This document shows positions 1 through 8,768 of a stretch of 64,000 nucleotides of DNA, one piece after another. Positions within the stretch are counted from its first letter, which is position 1. Every line of letters starts with the position of its first letter. The stretch is taken from assembly GCF_036013645.1 (NCBI RefSeq), contig NZ_CP107869.1, forward strand, positions 9,176,001 to 9,240,000. Direction: 5' to 3'. Origin of the DNA: Streptomyces sp. NBC_00490. Lineage in GTDB: Bacteria > Actinomycetota > Actinomycetes > Streptomycetales > Streptomycetaceae. The notes under the pieces were generated by a model that worked only from the letters and a program-made list of their open reading frames with translations, was not told the origin of the DNA and did no database searches. The position numbers were made by a program, and so were the translations under genes.

Positions 1-1
1 G

Positions 2-706
2 GAGTTGGGCGGAAAGAACTCCGTCATCGTGCTCGACGACGCGGACGTCGACTACGCGGTGGACGCCGTCACCTTCAGCGTGTTCATGAACGCCGGACAG
101 ATCTGCATGTCCGGCGACCGGATCCTCGTCCACGAGTCGCTGGCCGAGGAGTTCACCCGGAAGTTCACCGCCAAGACGGCCTCGCTCCAGGCCGGTGACC
201 CGAACCACCCGCACACCGTGGTCGGCCCGCTCGTCGCCGCCTCCGCCGCGCAGCGCGTGGCCGCTCTGGTCGAGGACGCCGTCGCCAAGGGCGCGAAGGT
301 CCTCACCGGCGGCGGGAAGCCCGACGGAGCGGTGCACCCGGCGACCGTGCTCACCGATGTGCCGAAGGATGCCGAGATCTACCACGCCGAGGCGTTCGGG
401 CCGGTGTGCGTGGTCGAGACGTTCTCCGACGACGACGCCGCCGTGGCCGTCGCCAACGACACGGAGAACGGTCTGACCTGCGGCATCATCACCGAGAACG
501 CCACCCACGGACTGGCCGTCGCCCGCGGCGTCCGTACCGGCATCGTGCACATCAACGACCAGTCGGTGGCCGACGAGCCGCAGGCTCCCTTCGGTGGCTT
601 CAAGGCCTCCGGATACGGCCGCTTCGGCGGACGCTGGGGCATCGAGGCCTTCTCCAACACTCGCTGGGTGACCATCGCCACCCAGCAGGCGCACTACCCC
701 TTCTAG
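2..706 (+). CDS. Aldehyde dehydrogenase, C-terminal part (5' end outside the window)
   Basis: This is the C-terminal half of an NAD(P)-dependent aldehyde dehydrogenase, which oxidises an aldehyde to a carboxylic acid. The frame is open from base 2 and begins with ELGGKN, which carries the general-base glutamate of the family. The catalytic cysteine is in NAGQICMSGDR. The tail has the usual GGFKASGYGRFGG and EAFSNTRW segments. The cofactor-binding N-terminus lies upstream of the window, so the true start cannot be given. Its stop overlaps the stop of the convergent siderophore decarboxylase by four bases. The substrate cannot be inferred. It looks intact where visible. Confidence 0.93.
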   Translation, partial: ELGGKNSVIVLDDADVDYAVDAVTFSVFMNAGQICMSGDRILVHESLAEEFTRKFTAKTASLQAGDPNHPHTVVGPLVAASAAQRVAALVEDAVAKGAKVLTGGGKPDGAVHPATVLTDVPKDAEIYHAEAFGPVCVVETFSDDDAAVAVANDTENGLTCGIITENATHGLAVARGVRTGIVHINDQSVADEPQAPFGGFKASGYGRFGGRWGIEAFSNTRWVTIATQQAHYPF

Positions 707-1905
707 GGGCCTGTGGTGACCTCCGGCCCGGCGTCCAGGAAGTGGAAGCCGGGCCGCGGGTGCATCAGGAAGTCGTGGTGGGAGATGTTCCACGCGTAGG
801 CGCCGGTCAGCGCGAACACCACCCGGTCACCGGCCCGCAGTCCCGCTGCGGGGACCCGGCGGGCGAGAACGTCCTTCGGCGTGCACAACTGCCCCGCCAG
901 CGTGACGAGTTCGTCCTCCGCGGCCGGTCGCGGCCACGGATGCGGCCAGTCGTCCACCGTCAGCACCGAGCAGGGCTGGTCGTGGCCCTTCGTCGCCGGG
1001 GTCCGCAGATGGTGGGTGCCGCCCCGGACCACAGCGAACTCCTCGCCGTGGCTGCGCTTCACGTCCAGCACCTGCGTGGCGTACCAGCCGCAGTACGCCG
1101 TCAGCGCCCGCCCCGGCTCGATGCGCAGCGTCAACCCCGGGTGCGCCGCGGTGAGTCGGGCGAGCCCCTCGCCGTACGCGGGCCAGTCGAAACGCCGGTC
1201 CGGGTCCGCGTAGTCGACGTGCATACCGCCGCCGACATTGACCTCCGCGACCGGGACCCCGAGTCCGGTGGCCCAGGCCACGATCGCCTCGGCCACCGCG
1301 AGCTGCTCCGGGGCTTCGAGACCGCTGGCCAAGTGGGCGTGGACGCCCCACAGTTCAAGATGCGGGTAGGTGCCGTCCGTGAGCGCGCGGACCACCTCCA
1401 GCGCCTGCTCCGGGTCCATGCCGAACGGGGTCGGACGCCCGCCCATCGCCAGCGAACTGCCCGCCAGGGAACCGTCGGACAAGGGCAGGTTGACCCGCAC
1501 CAGCACCGCGACCCGCCGCCCCGCCCGCCGGGCCAGCTCGCCCAGCATCCGCAGCTCGTACACGCTCTCGACGTGGAAGCGCTCGACTCCCTGCTCCAGA
1601 GCGGCCGTCACCTCGTCCGGCGTCTTGCCGGGGCCGCCGAAAGCCAGCGGACGCCCCGGCACCGCCTTGGCCACATGAGCGAGTTCACCGCCCGAGGAGA
1701 CCTCGTAGCCGTCCACGTACGGACCGAGCGCGGCGAGGATCTCCGGCTCGGGGTTGGCCTTGGCGGCGTAGTACAGCTCGACCCGCTCGGGGAGGGCGGT
1801 ACGTATGGCAACTGCGTCTGTCCGCAGAGCCGCCAAGTCGTAGAGATACGCGGGCAGTTCGGCCGACGTGAGGGCGAGGGCGCGGTCGTGGACGGCAGGG
1901 GTCAT
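703..1905 (-). CDS. PLP-dependent decarboxylase of the siderophore operon (PvsE-like)
   Basis: This 400-residue protein is a fold-type III PLP decarboxylase of the diaminopimelate/ornithine decarboxylase family. The PLP lysine is K49 in YYAAKANP. Glycine-rich phosphate-binding segments (VNVGGGMHVD, RIEPGRAL) follow, and a C-terminal cysteine lies in GQLCTPKDVL. In vibrioferrin biosynthesis the equivalent enzyme PvsE decarboxylates a citryl-serine intermediate to give the ethanolamine unit. That role is inferred here from position as the last gene after an NIS synthetase. The ATG overlaps the stop of the upstream NIS synthetase by four bases, so a much longer in-frame reading to 2439 is not needed. 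SbnH of staphyloferrin B belongs to the same family and is the main alternative. Confidence 0.88.
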   Translation of the reverse strand: MTPAVHDRALALTSAELPAYLYDLAALRTDAVAIRTALPERVELYYAAKANPEPEILAALGPYVDGYEVSSGGELAHVAKAVPGRPLAFGGPGKTPDEVTAALEQGVERFHVESVYELRMLGELARRAGRRVAVLVRVNLPLSDGSLAGSSLAMGGRPTPFGMDPEQALEVVRALTDGTYPHLELWGVHAHLASGLEAPEQLAVAEAIVAWATGLGVPVAEVNVGGGMHVDYADPDRRFDWPAYGEGLARLTAAHPGLTLRIEPGRALTAYCGWYATQVLDVKRSHGEEFAVVRGGTHHLRTPATKGHDQPCSVLTVDDWPHPWPRPAAEDELVTLAGQLCTPKDVLARRVPAAGLRAGDRVVFALTGAYAWNISHHDFLMHPRPGFHFLDAGPEVTTGP

Positions 1906-3602
1906 CGGGTGCTCCCGGTCAGGATGTCCTCGGCGAGCGGGGACGGCAGACGGACGTAACCGGCCTCGCGGTCGGCCTTGCGCTCCCAGCGGGTCAGCAG
2001 GTTCGCCTTCGCGGGCAGCGGTACACCGGCGAGCAGGGCGGAGAGGCGGGGCGGGCAGCCGCTCCGGTCGGCGTACGACCGGAGGGTGGAGCGGACGCGG
2101 CCCCACAGCTCGGCCTCCGTCTCCGGGTGCAGATCGGCCAGGGCGGCGAGCAGCTCCGCGACGTGGTTGACCAGGAGGCAGTAGACGACCCGGTCCCAGC
2201 CGCGCTGCGCGTCGTAGGTGATCGGGCCCGCAACCTCGGGCGGCAGTGCCGCGAGGGTGTCGGCGTGGTGCTCGGGGACGAGCTTGGTGCCCTCCAGGTC
2301 GCGGAAGAGCACCTGGGCGGGCATGCCGGCGCCGTCCACGCACACCAGGACGTTCTGGAGGTGGGGTTCCAGGACCAGACCGTGGTCGAAGTAGGCGGCC
2401 AGGACCGGTGGGACGAGCAGACCGAGGTACGCCGACCACCAGTCGAGGGCCGCCCGGGCGTCGGCACCGTCGAGCAGACGGGAGATGTGGGCGCCGCTGC
2501 TCGGGTACTCGTCGGCGACGGCGGCGGCCAGCAGGGCGGTGGTGCCGGGCGCGAGCCTTTCGGGGAGCCCTTCGCGGACGATCACACCGAAGCCCTCGAA
2601 CAGCGACTGGTCCGGACGGCCGTCGGGTCCTGGCAGGGCGAGCGTGCGGTAGGCGGGCTCGCGCAGCACCGCGCTGCCCGGGAAGCGCTCGGCGAGATCG
2701 GCCAGGGCCGGGGCCAGGACACGGGTCAGGGCGACGGCACCGGACAGCTCGTAACTGCTGTTCTTGCGCAGGCAGTTGGTGATCCGCACGTTCAGGCTGA
2801 ACTTGAGGAAGGTCTCCCCGTCGTAGAGCGTGCGCACGGACGCCGTCGCCGCGAAGGGCTGCCCGCCCGGACCGAGGTCGAGGACATCGCCGTTCGCGAG
2901 CGCCGCGCTCAGCGCCGGGTGCTCGCGGAGTGTGTCGTACTGCCAGGGGTGGGCGGGCAGCAGACGGTACCCGGCCGGGACGCCGGCCCGCAGCCGGTCC
3001 AGGGCGGCGGTGGCCGACAGCTCGGCGGCCTCCTCGGCGATCAGATGCTCCCGTACGGCGAGGTGCCGCAGCGGGAAGGCGGCCCCCGTCTCCGGCGCGT
3101 ACGCCGACCAGGCGCGCGGGTCGCCGGTGCGGGCCTTGGGCGTGGGATGGAAGCGGTGGCCGAAGAACAGGGACTGCTCGGAGGCGAGGTAGGCGTCGGT
3201 GTTCCGCGAGGCGCCGGTCGCGGTGAGGGCGGTCGTCACGGCCTCGTGGCTGGAGGCGATCTGCTCCAGGAACTCCTCGTTGCGCACCCCGGTGCGCAGC
3301 GACAGCTCGTCGTGCGTGTACTGCGCGAGGCGGCGCCAGTCCAGCTCCGCCCAGTCGCCGTCGCGCTGCTCGTGCACGGGGCCGGTGAACCGGTGCGCGC
3401 CGAGCAGCGAGGTGCGGCGCAGGGTCACGCGGAGCAGCACACCGCGGCGGGGCAGCCGCAGCAGGAGCCGGCCGTCGGTGACCACGCTCTGGTGCTCGGG
3501 CCCGGAGACCTCCCGCAGCAGACAGTTCAGGAGCGTGTGGGCCACCACGTCGTCGGCGGTGGGCAGATCGGTGCGCGCGGGCGTGTCGGCGAGGGAGGGC
3601 AT
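1902..3602 (-). CDS. IucA/IucC-type NIS siderophore synthetase (PvsD-like)
   Basis: This 566-residue protein belongs to the NRPS-independent siderophore synthetases, which adenylate a citrate carboxylate and couple it to an amine or alcohol. Family landmarks are visible in order: FFGHRFHPTPKAR, LLPAHPWQYDTL, TASVRTLYDG, KFSLNVRITN, the PHLQNVLV segment and FRDLEGTKL, with a C-terminal FhuF-like tail. It is the fourth of five overlapping genes in the order ATP-grasp, NIS, MFS, NIS, decarboxylase, which matches pvsABCDE, so PvsD is the best counterpart. By analogy it would make the first citrate ester or amide, but the real substrates are not known. The ATG at 3602 shares a base with the MFS stop codon. 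Confidence 0.92.
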   Translation of the reverse strand: MPSLADTPARTDLPTADDVVAHTLLNCLLREVSGPEHQSVVTDGRLLLRLPRRGVLLRVTLRRTSLLGAHRFTGPVHEQRDGDWAELDWRRLAQYTHDELSLRTGVRNEEFLEQIASSHEAVTTALTATGASRNTDAYLASEQSLFFGHRFHPTPKARTGDPRAWSAYAPETGAAFPLRHLAVREHLIAEEAAELSATAALDRLRAGVPAGYRLLPAHPWQYDTLREHPALSAALANGDVLDLGPGGQPFAATASVRTLYDGETFLKFSLNVRITNCLRKNSSYELSGAVALTRVLAPALADLAERFPGSAVLREPAYRTLALPGPDGRPDQSLFEGFGVIVREGLPERLAPGTTALLAAAVADEYPSSGAHISRLLDGADARAALDWWSAYLGLLVPPVLAAYFDHGLVLEPHLQNVLVCVDGAGMPAQVLFRDLEGTKLVPEHHADTLAALPPEVAGPITYDAQRGWDRVVYCLLVNHVAELLAALADLHPETEAELWGRVRSTLRSYADRSGCPPRLSALLAGVPLPAKANLLTRWERKADREAGYVRLPSPLAEDILTGSTR

Positions 3603-4792
3603 CAGCGGCTCCAGCGGGGGGTCATGGAGGGGAGGAGGGTCGCCACGGCGGTGACGGCGGCAGCGGCGGCGCCGGTCAGCACCGGGGCGGCGGGGCCGAA
3701 GCGGACGCTGCCGGCGGCCGCGGCGAGACCGGCGGCGACCGCGCCGGCCTTGGAGAAGAACTCCAGCGAGCCGAACAGCCCGCCGGGCGCGCGGCCCTGG
3801 GCGCAGTCCGCCGCGAGCACCTGCAGACACACCAGGCCGAGCGTGAGGCCCGCACCGAGCAGCAGCCGTACGGCGATCAGCGCGGGCAGCGAGTCGACGA
3901 CACCGTGTCCGGCGAGGCCGAGGGCGATGAGGACGAAGCCGAGCACGATCCCGGTCTTGGGACGGTCGCGGAACCTGGAGTGCACGGCCAGCGCCGCCAC
4001 CAGATAGCACAGGTGGGGGAGGGCGAAGAGCACTCCGGACAGGGTCGGCGAGGTGCCCGGGAGTCGGTCGTCGACCAGGGCGATGAGATAGGGGAAGGAG
4101 ATGACGGTGGAGAAGACGAAGGCGAACTCAAGTGCGTAGAGCGCCTTGAGCGACACCACCGGGGGTGTGAGGTCCGCGGTGGCGGTCGCGCTCGTGGTGC
4201 GGGCGACCGGCGCCGGTTCGGGCAGGGCGGCCAGCAGCAGCGCGGCCGTGAGGGGGAGTACGGCGAGGAGTGCGTACTGCCGGTGCGGGGGCAGCCAGCC
4301 GGACAGCGCGCCGACCACGATCGGTGCGAAGACCAGGGCCGCCCGGGCGCTGCCCTGCATCAGGGTGAGCGCCTTGGACAGGGCCGGGCCCTCCAGGGCC
4401 GCGCCCAGATAGCCGTTGGAGGCGGCGAAGGTGCCGCCCAGGATTCCCTGGAGGACGAGCGCGACCGTGAAGGTGGCCAGCGAGTCGGCCCACCCGGCGA
4501 GCAGGAACGCCACCGCGAGCCCCAACTGGGCGCGCAGCAGCAGCCGTTTGCGGCCGTAGCGGTCGGCGAGCCGTCCCCACATCGGGGCCGCGATGCCCCC
4601 GAACACGGTCGGGACGACATAGAGCACGCCCGCCCAGCGGGCGTCGCGGTCGCCCAGTCCCGGCAGGATCTCGGTGAGGTACGGGGGCAGGCCCAGGGCC
4701 GCGAAGGACGCCACGAAATAGCAGGCGGCCACCGCGTGCACCTGACCGCGCCCGGCGGTGGACCGCGTCATCCGCAGGGCCCCGGCGCTCAT
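3602..4792 (-). CDS. MFS transporter, probable siderophore exporter (PvsC-like)
   Basis: This is a 396-residue major facilitator protein with about twelve hydrophobic segments and the loop 2-3 signature GRLADRYGRKRLL. It sits between two NIS synthetase genes and overlaps both by one to four bases, so it is translated with the biosynthetic enzymes. In the vibrioferrin operon the gene in this position, PvsC, exports the siderophore, and the same job is inferred here. The start at 4792 forms an ATGA overlap with the preceding NIS gene. The longer open frame reaching 6127 runs antisense-like through that gene and is not a better choice. Confidence 0.9.
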   Translation of the reverse strand: MSAGALRMTRSTAGRGQVHAVAACYFVASFAALGLPPYLTEILPGLGDRDARWAGVLYVVPTVFGGIAAPMWGRLADRYGRKRLLLRAQLGLAVAFLLAGWADSLATFTVALVLQGILGGTFAASNGYLGAALEGPALSKALTLMQGSARAALVFAPIVVGALSGWLPPHRQYALLAVLPLTAALLLAALPEPAPVARTTSATATADLTPPVVSLKALYALEFAFVFSTVISFPYLIALVDDRLPGTSPTLSGVLFALPHLCYLVAALAVHSRFRDRPKTGIVLGFVLIALGLAGHGVVDSLPALIAVRLLLGAGLTLGLVCLQVLAADCAQGRAPGGLFGSLEFFSKAGAVAAGLAAAAGSVRFGPAAPVLTGAAAAAVTAVATLLPSMTPRWSR

Positions 4793-6465
4793 GCCGAACC
4801 CCCTTGTCGCAGCAGGTAGTTGGGTCCGGTCGTGTAGTGCTTGTTGATGTCGGCCGCGCCGGACCGCTCCTTGGACAGCAGTGAGCCGGCCGTGACCATC
4901 GCCTTCACCGGCAGCCGCGGCGCGTCCAGCACCCGCTCGCGCAGGACGGCGGCCGCGTCCCCGCCGAGCCGGTCCACGGCTTCGGCCAGCCGGTCGCGTA
5001 CGAGATCGAGCAGGGCCCGCCGGTGCCGGGGGAGGCCGAACGCGTAGGCGCCCGCGCACAGATGGACCGTAATGGTGGCGAACAGGTCGGCGACCGGCCC
5101 GTCCCCGGAGACATAGGTCCGTGTGTCGTCGAAGCCCCACGGGCCGGGAAACACCGCGCCGAGCCGGTGCGTGTTGACGCGGGGCCCGTCGTTGTCCTTG
5201 AACAGCAGCCGCAGACTGCCGGGCCGCAGGACGAGCGAGATGTTCTGCTGATGCGACTCCAGCGCGATGCCGTACCCGAACAGTGTGGTCTGCCAGTCGA
5301 ACAGCAGGGTCAGGAAGGCGTCCAGCAGGGCCAGCGGGTCGCCGCCGTAGAACCGGTCGGCGAGGTGGTCGACGACCAGCCGCCCGTCCGGGGCGCCGGC
5401 GAGCAGGGCGGCCAGCGGTACCACCTCGGCGCCGTCCGGATCGGCCGGGAAGCGCCGGCACAGGACGGCCAGCAACTCGTGCCCGGCATGGGCGTACGTC
5501 GCCTCGTCCGCGTGCAGGATCGTGCCGTGGAATCGGGGCTCCCGGGCGATCACGGCCTCCAGCAGCCGCTGTCCGGCAGCGCCGTCCACGAGCGTGCCGG
5601 GCTTGACGGTCCGTTTGTTGCGCAGACCCAATGTGGCTGTGGCGAGCGGGAGTTTGAGATGCACCGACGGGTTCACGGCCACCGTGCGCATCGACAGCGT
5701 CGGTACGACCTCCAGATGGGCCCGCTCGGCGAGCACCGCCCCGTCCGGGAGCCCGGCGTCGAGCAGGGCGCCGACCGTCAACGGATGCACCGGCAGCACC
5801 ACGTGCGTGCCCTCCGCCCCGGCGAGACCGAGCTGCCGGGGTGTGGGCCAGAAGTCGGGGAGCGTGCCGGTCAGGGTGACGGTCTCCCGGCGCAGGGCGA
5901 TCCAGCGCAGCGCGAAACGCGGGTGGAACTCCGGTGCGTAGGCCTGCAGTTGCAGCTCGCTGAGGCCGGAGCGGCCGCGCGCGGTCGGATAGACCGGATG
6001 GTCGAGCCGCGCGGCGAGGGTGTCGTACGCGAGCGAGGGCCACCGCGCCGAGTCGTCGCCGAGCCGCCCCTCGACCTCGGTCCGGGTGGCCGTGTGCAGT
6101 CGCAGCGTGGCCAGGGTCTGCCGGCACTCCTCGGCGAAGGCGTCGTACCCGCCTCGGTCCACGGGGTCGGCGAGTGCGCGCAGGGCTGCGAGGACGGTGT
6201 CGTAGGAGGTGAGCTCGGCGCCGTCCGACTCACGGACGAGCAGGGGCAGCCGGGCGGCGTACTCGCACTGGAAGCCGTCCTCGACGACGGGCAGGAGCAG
6301 CGCGTCGCCCTCGGCCGGCAGGCGCAGCCAGGGGCCGTCCGGGCGGTGCAGGAGTGTGCTGCCGGTGCGCAGCCCCACCACGTCCTCGCGGAGCAGGGCG
6401 CTGAGCACGCGCGTGAGCAGTTCCTCCTCGCAGGCGTCGGTCCTCGCGGTCGTCGCGGGCGTCAC
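4789..6465 (-). CDS. IucA/IucC-type NIS siderophore synthetase (PvsB-like)
   Basis: This 558-residue protein is the second NRPS-independent siderophore synthetase of the operon. Motifs include LVRESDGAELTSYD, VLPVHPLTVGALLDAG, LSMRTVAVNPSVHLKLPLA, GLRNKRTVKPG, ESHQQNISLVL and LLFKDNDGPRVN. It differs clearly from the other NIS protein; for example HPVYPTARGR stands where the other has HPTPKAR. That suggests a different acyl acceptor. By gene order it corresponds to PvsB, which completes the citrate-centred siderophore. The ATG overlaps the ATP-grasp stop by four bases. It could also be compared with SbnE or SbnF, but the neighbouring ATP-grasp gene argues for the vibrioferrin-like arrangement. 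Confidence 0.92.
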   Translation of the reverse strand: MTPATTARTDACEEELLTRVLSALLREDVVGLRTGSTLLHRPDGPWLRLPAEGDALLLPVVEDGFQCEYAARLPLLVRESDGAELTSYDTVLAALRALADPVDRGGYDAFAEECRQTLATLRLHTATRTEVEGRLGDDSARWPSLAYDTLAARLDHPVYPTARGRSGLSELQLQAYAPEFHPRFALRWIALRRETVTLTGTLPDFWPTPRQLGLAGAEGTHVVLPVHPLTVGALLDAGLPDGAVLAERAHLEVVPTLSMRTVAVNPSVHLKLPLATATLGLRNKRTVKPGTLVDGAAGQRLLEAVIAREPRFHGTILHADEATYAHAGHELLAVLCRRFPADPDGAEVVPLAALLAGAPDGRLVVDHLADRFYGGDPLALLDAFLTLLFDWQTTLFGYGIALESHQQNISLVLRPGSLRLLFKDNDGPRVNTHRLGAVFPGPWGFDDTRTYVSGDGPVADLFATITVHLCAGAYAFGLPRHRRALLDLVRDRLAEAVDRLGGDAAAVLRERVLDAPRLPVKAMVTAGSLLSKERSGAADINKHYTTGPNYLLRQGGSA

Positions 6466-7637
6466 GGCTGGATCTCCCAGCGCAGATCGGCCAGGAAGTC
6501 CGCCGCCACGCGGTCCACCGTCGGCTGGTCGGTGCCCGTGGCGCGCAGGACGCCGAGGTAGTCGCGGTTGGTGCCGTACAGTTCGTGCCGCTCGCCCGTC
6601 GCGCGCAGCGGTCGGTACGTCAAGTGGACGCCGTCGAGGGTGAGTTCCGTGGCCGTGGGGGCGTCGGTGAGGGTGCCGGGGCGCTCGGCGCAGGGGTAGT
6701 CCAGACGGGCGGCGCCGTCGCGGCGGGCGCCCAGGTCCGCGGGGAGCGGCTCACCCAGGTGGGCGCGGAGGATGTGCTCGAAGAGCGGGATCTCCAGCAG
6801 CCGGGCCAGCAGCAGGTCGCACTGGTCGCCGATGGCGCGGTAGTTGACCTCGATGAGCCTCGCCCGGCCCTCGTGCACCACGAACTCGGTGTGACAGGTG
6901 CCGAACCCGACGCCGAGCGCGTCCAGTTGGGCAAGGACCTGCTCGACGACCGGCTCGGGGTGGGCCGGCACGAAGGTGAGGCGTTCCTCGATGAAGTACG
7001 GCGGCGGCGACAGCTCGGTGTGGAAGCCGCCCAGGACGTGCCGGGTTCGCCCGTCGCCCAGCGTCTCCACGGTGTGGAGCTCGCCGGGGAGGTACTCCTC
7101 GACGACCAGGACGGTGCCGGGGCGCCGGTCGAAAATCTCCTTGGACCGGGTCGCCAGGTCCTCGGCGGTGTCGACGAGGACGACGTCCTCGCTGGCCACA
7201 CCCTCGCGCGGCTTGACGACACAGGGGTACGGGGCGTCCGGCAGGGCGGTCGGTCCGGTGAGCTCGGTCGACCAGACCGTGTCCAGGCCCGCGTCGGCGA
7301 GGCGGCGGCGCATCTCGGCCTTGTCCTTGCATCGCAGGGTGGCCCGCCAGTCCTTGCCGGGGAGCCCGAAGTAGGCGGCGGCCAGGGCGGCTTGGGTCTG
7401 GAGGTGGTCGCTGTTGGTGAAGACCGCGTCGGGGCGGTGGTGGGTGGAGACGCGGGTGACGACGGCCCGGAAGTCGCGGACGTCGCACGGAAGGATCTCG
7501 ATGTCCGGGTAGGTCGCGCGGTGGGCGTCGGGCTGGTCGGTGAGGACGGTGACGTCCAGTCCCAGGCGGGCGGCCGCGGGCAGAAAGCCCTCGGTGACGG
7601 AGTCGGTCGGGTTGAGGGCGAGCAGGTACAGACGCAT
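6462..7637 (-). CDS. ATP-grasp ligase, first gene of the siderophore biosynthetic block (PvsA-like)
   Basis: This 391-residue protein has the carboxylate-amine ligase architecture. An N-terminal pre-ATP-grasp domain begins MRLYLLALNPTDSV. The central ATP-binding part has PYPCVVKPREG and VVEEYLPGELHTVETL. Metal-binding acid residues occur near the end (HTEFVVHEGRARLIEVNYR). Such enzymes form an acyl-phosphate and then an amide. In vibrioferrin synthesis PvsA is the ATP-grasp enzyme that handles the alanine-containing portion. ATG 7637 was chosen because it starts the expected first beta strand; an upstream in-frame ATG at 7694 would add 19 proline-rich residues. It lies 85 bases after the receptor lipoprotein gene, with no iron box between, so it is probably co-transcribed with it. 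Confidence 0.85.
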   Translation of the reverse strand: MRLYLLALNPTDSVTEGFLPAAARLGLDVTVLTDQPDAHRATYPDIEILPCDVRDFRAVVTRVSTHHRPDAVFTNSDHLQTQAALAAAYFGLPGKDWRATLRCKDKAEMRRRLADAGLDTVWSTELTGPTALPDAPYPCVVKPREGVASEDVVLVDTAEDLATRSKEIFDRRPGTVLVVEEYLPGELHTVETLGDGRTRHVLGGFHTELSPPPYFIEERLTFVPAHPEPVVEQVLAQLDALGVGFGTCHTEFVVHEGRARLIEVNYRAIGDQCDLLLARLLEIPLFEHILRAHLGEPLPADLGARRDGAARLDYPCAERPGTLTDAPTATELTLDGVHLTYRPLRATGERHELYGTNRDYLGVLRATGTDQPTVDRVAADFLADLRWEIQP

Positions 7638-7722
7638 GGGTGGCTGTGAACTTCCGCTAGCGGGTGGGGGGTTGAAGGGGCGGGCCTGAGCCATGACGGG
7701 GCCCGCCCCGGTTCAGCGGGAG

Positions 7723-8739
7723 TTACTTGGCAGGAAGCGGCACACCGGTGGCCTTGGCCACGTCCGCGAGCATCTGCTCGGCGGCCTGGACACCGATGCC
7801 GGACATCCACGTCTCGTCCGGGACCTCGAAGACCTTGCCGTCCTTCACGGCGGGCAGGGACTTCCACACCGGGTTCGAAGTGACCTGCTTCTTCTGCGTC
7901 TTGTCGTCCACGTCCGCGGAGGTGACGAAGACCAGGTCGGCGTCGGCCTGGTCGATCTGCTCGGGGCTGACGTCCTTCATGGTGACCTCGGGGTCGTTCG
8001 AGACCTGCGAGGAGGGCCGCTTGAAGCCGATGTCGTTCAGGACCACACCGCTGTAGGAGTTGGACTGGTACAGACGGGTCGGACCGGCGATGAAGCGGAC
8101 CACGGACGCGGTCGGCATGGCGCCGCCGTCCTTCTTCCTGATGGCCTCACCCAGCGCCTTGGCCCGCGTCTCGTACTCCGTCAGCTTGGCCGCGGCCTCC
8201 TTCTCCAAACCCAGGGCCTCGGCGTGGACCTTCAGGTTCTCCTTCCAGACACCGCCGGTGGTCTCGGTGAAGACGGTCGGGGCGAGGGCGCTGAGCTTGT
8301 CGTAGACCTTCTCGTGCCGGACCTTGGAGGACAGGATCAGGTCGGGCTTGAGCGAGGCGATCTTCTCCAGGTTGGGTTCCAGGAGCGGGCCGACGTCGGC
8401 GGTGTTCTTCAACTCGCCCTTCAGGTACGTCGGGAAGCCGCCCTCGGTCTTGAAGTGCGGGGCGACCGCGCCGACCGGGTCGATGCCGAGCAGCGTCACG
8501 TCGTCCAGCTCGCCGGTATCGAGCACGACGACGCGCTTCGGCTGGGAGGGGATCCTGACGTCGCCCATGGCGGTCTTGAGGGTGCGCGGGAAGGCGCCGC
8601 CCCCATCGGCGGCGGGCTTCGCGGAGGCGGAGTCCTCGGACTCCGAGCCGCAGGCGACCAGGACGGCGGTACCAAGTGTCACGGTCAGCAGGGAGGCCAG
8701 AACCCGGCGGATTCCGGGCATGGCGGAGCGGTGGGACAT
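7723..8739 (-). CDS. Iron-siderophore ABC transporter substrate-binding lipoprotein
   Basis: This 338-residue protein has a lipoprotein signal peptide with lipobox LVAC (cysteine near residue 30), then an acidic and serine-rich linker, then a FecB/FepB-type binding domain with segments such as KRVVVLDTGELDDVTLLG and DLILSSKVRHEKVYDKL. It would capture the ferric siderophore at the cell surface and pass it to the FecCD-type permeases encoded just upstream. It sits between the importer genes and the biosynthetic genes, which points to the product of this operon as its ligand. The exact ligand cannot be read from the sequence. Confidence 0.92.
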   Translation of the reverse strand: MSHRSAMPGIRRVLASLLTVTLGTAVLVACGSESEDSASAKPAADGGGAFPRTLKTAMGDVRIPSQPKRVVVLDTGELDDVTLLGIDPVGAVAPHFKTEGGFPTYLKGELKNTADVGPLLEPNLEKIASLKPDLILSSKVRHEKVYDKLSALAPTVFTETTGGVWKENLKVHAEALGLEKEAAAKLTEYETRAKALGEAIRKKDGGAMPTASVVRFIAGPTRLYQSNSYSGVVLNDIGFKRPSSQVSNDPEVTMKDVSPEQIDQADADLVFVTSADVDDKTQKKQVTSNPVWKSLPAVKDGKVFEVPDETWMSGIGVQAAEQMLADVAKATGVPLPAK

Positions 8740-8768
8740 GGGGGGTTGGTTCTTCCTGTAGGAGTGGA

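Noticed and set aside
406..1959. A 517-residue plus-strand frame over the decarboxylase
   Set aside because: It is antisense to the PLP decarboxylase, which has all family motifs, and is arginine- and glycine-rich.
703..7637. The siderophore genes as a staphyloferrin B-type cluster
   Set aside because: The MFS, NIS and decarboxylase genes overlap in type, but SbnA, SbnB, SbnG and SbnI counterparts are absent and an ATP-grasp gene takes the first place, as in pvsABCDE.
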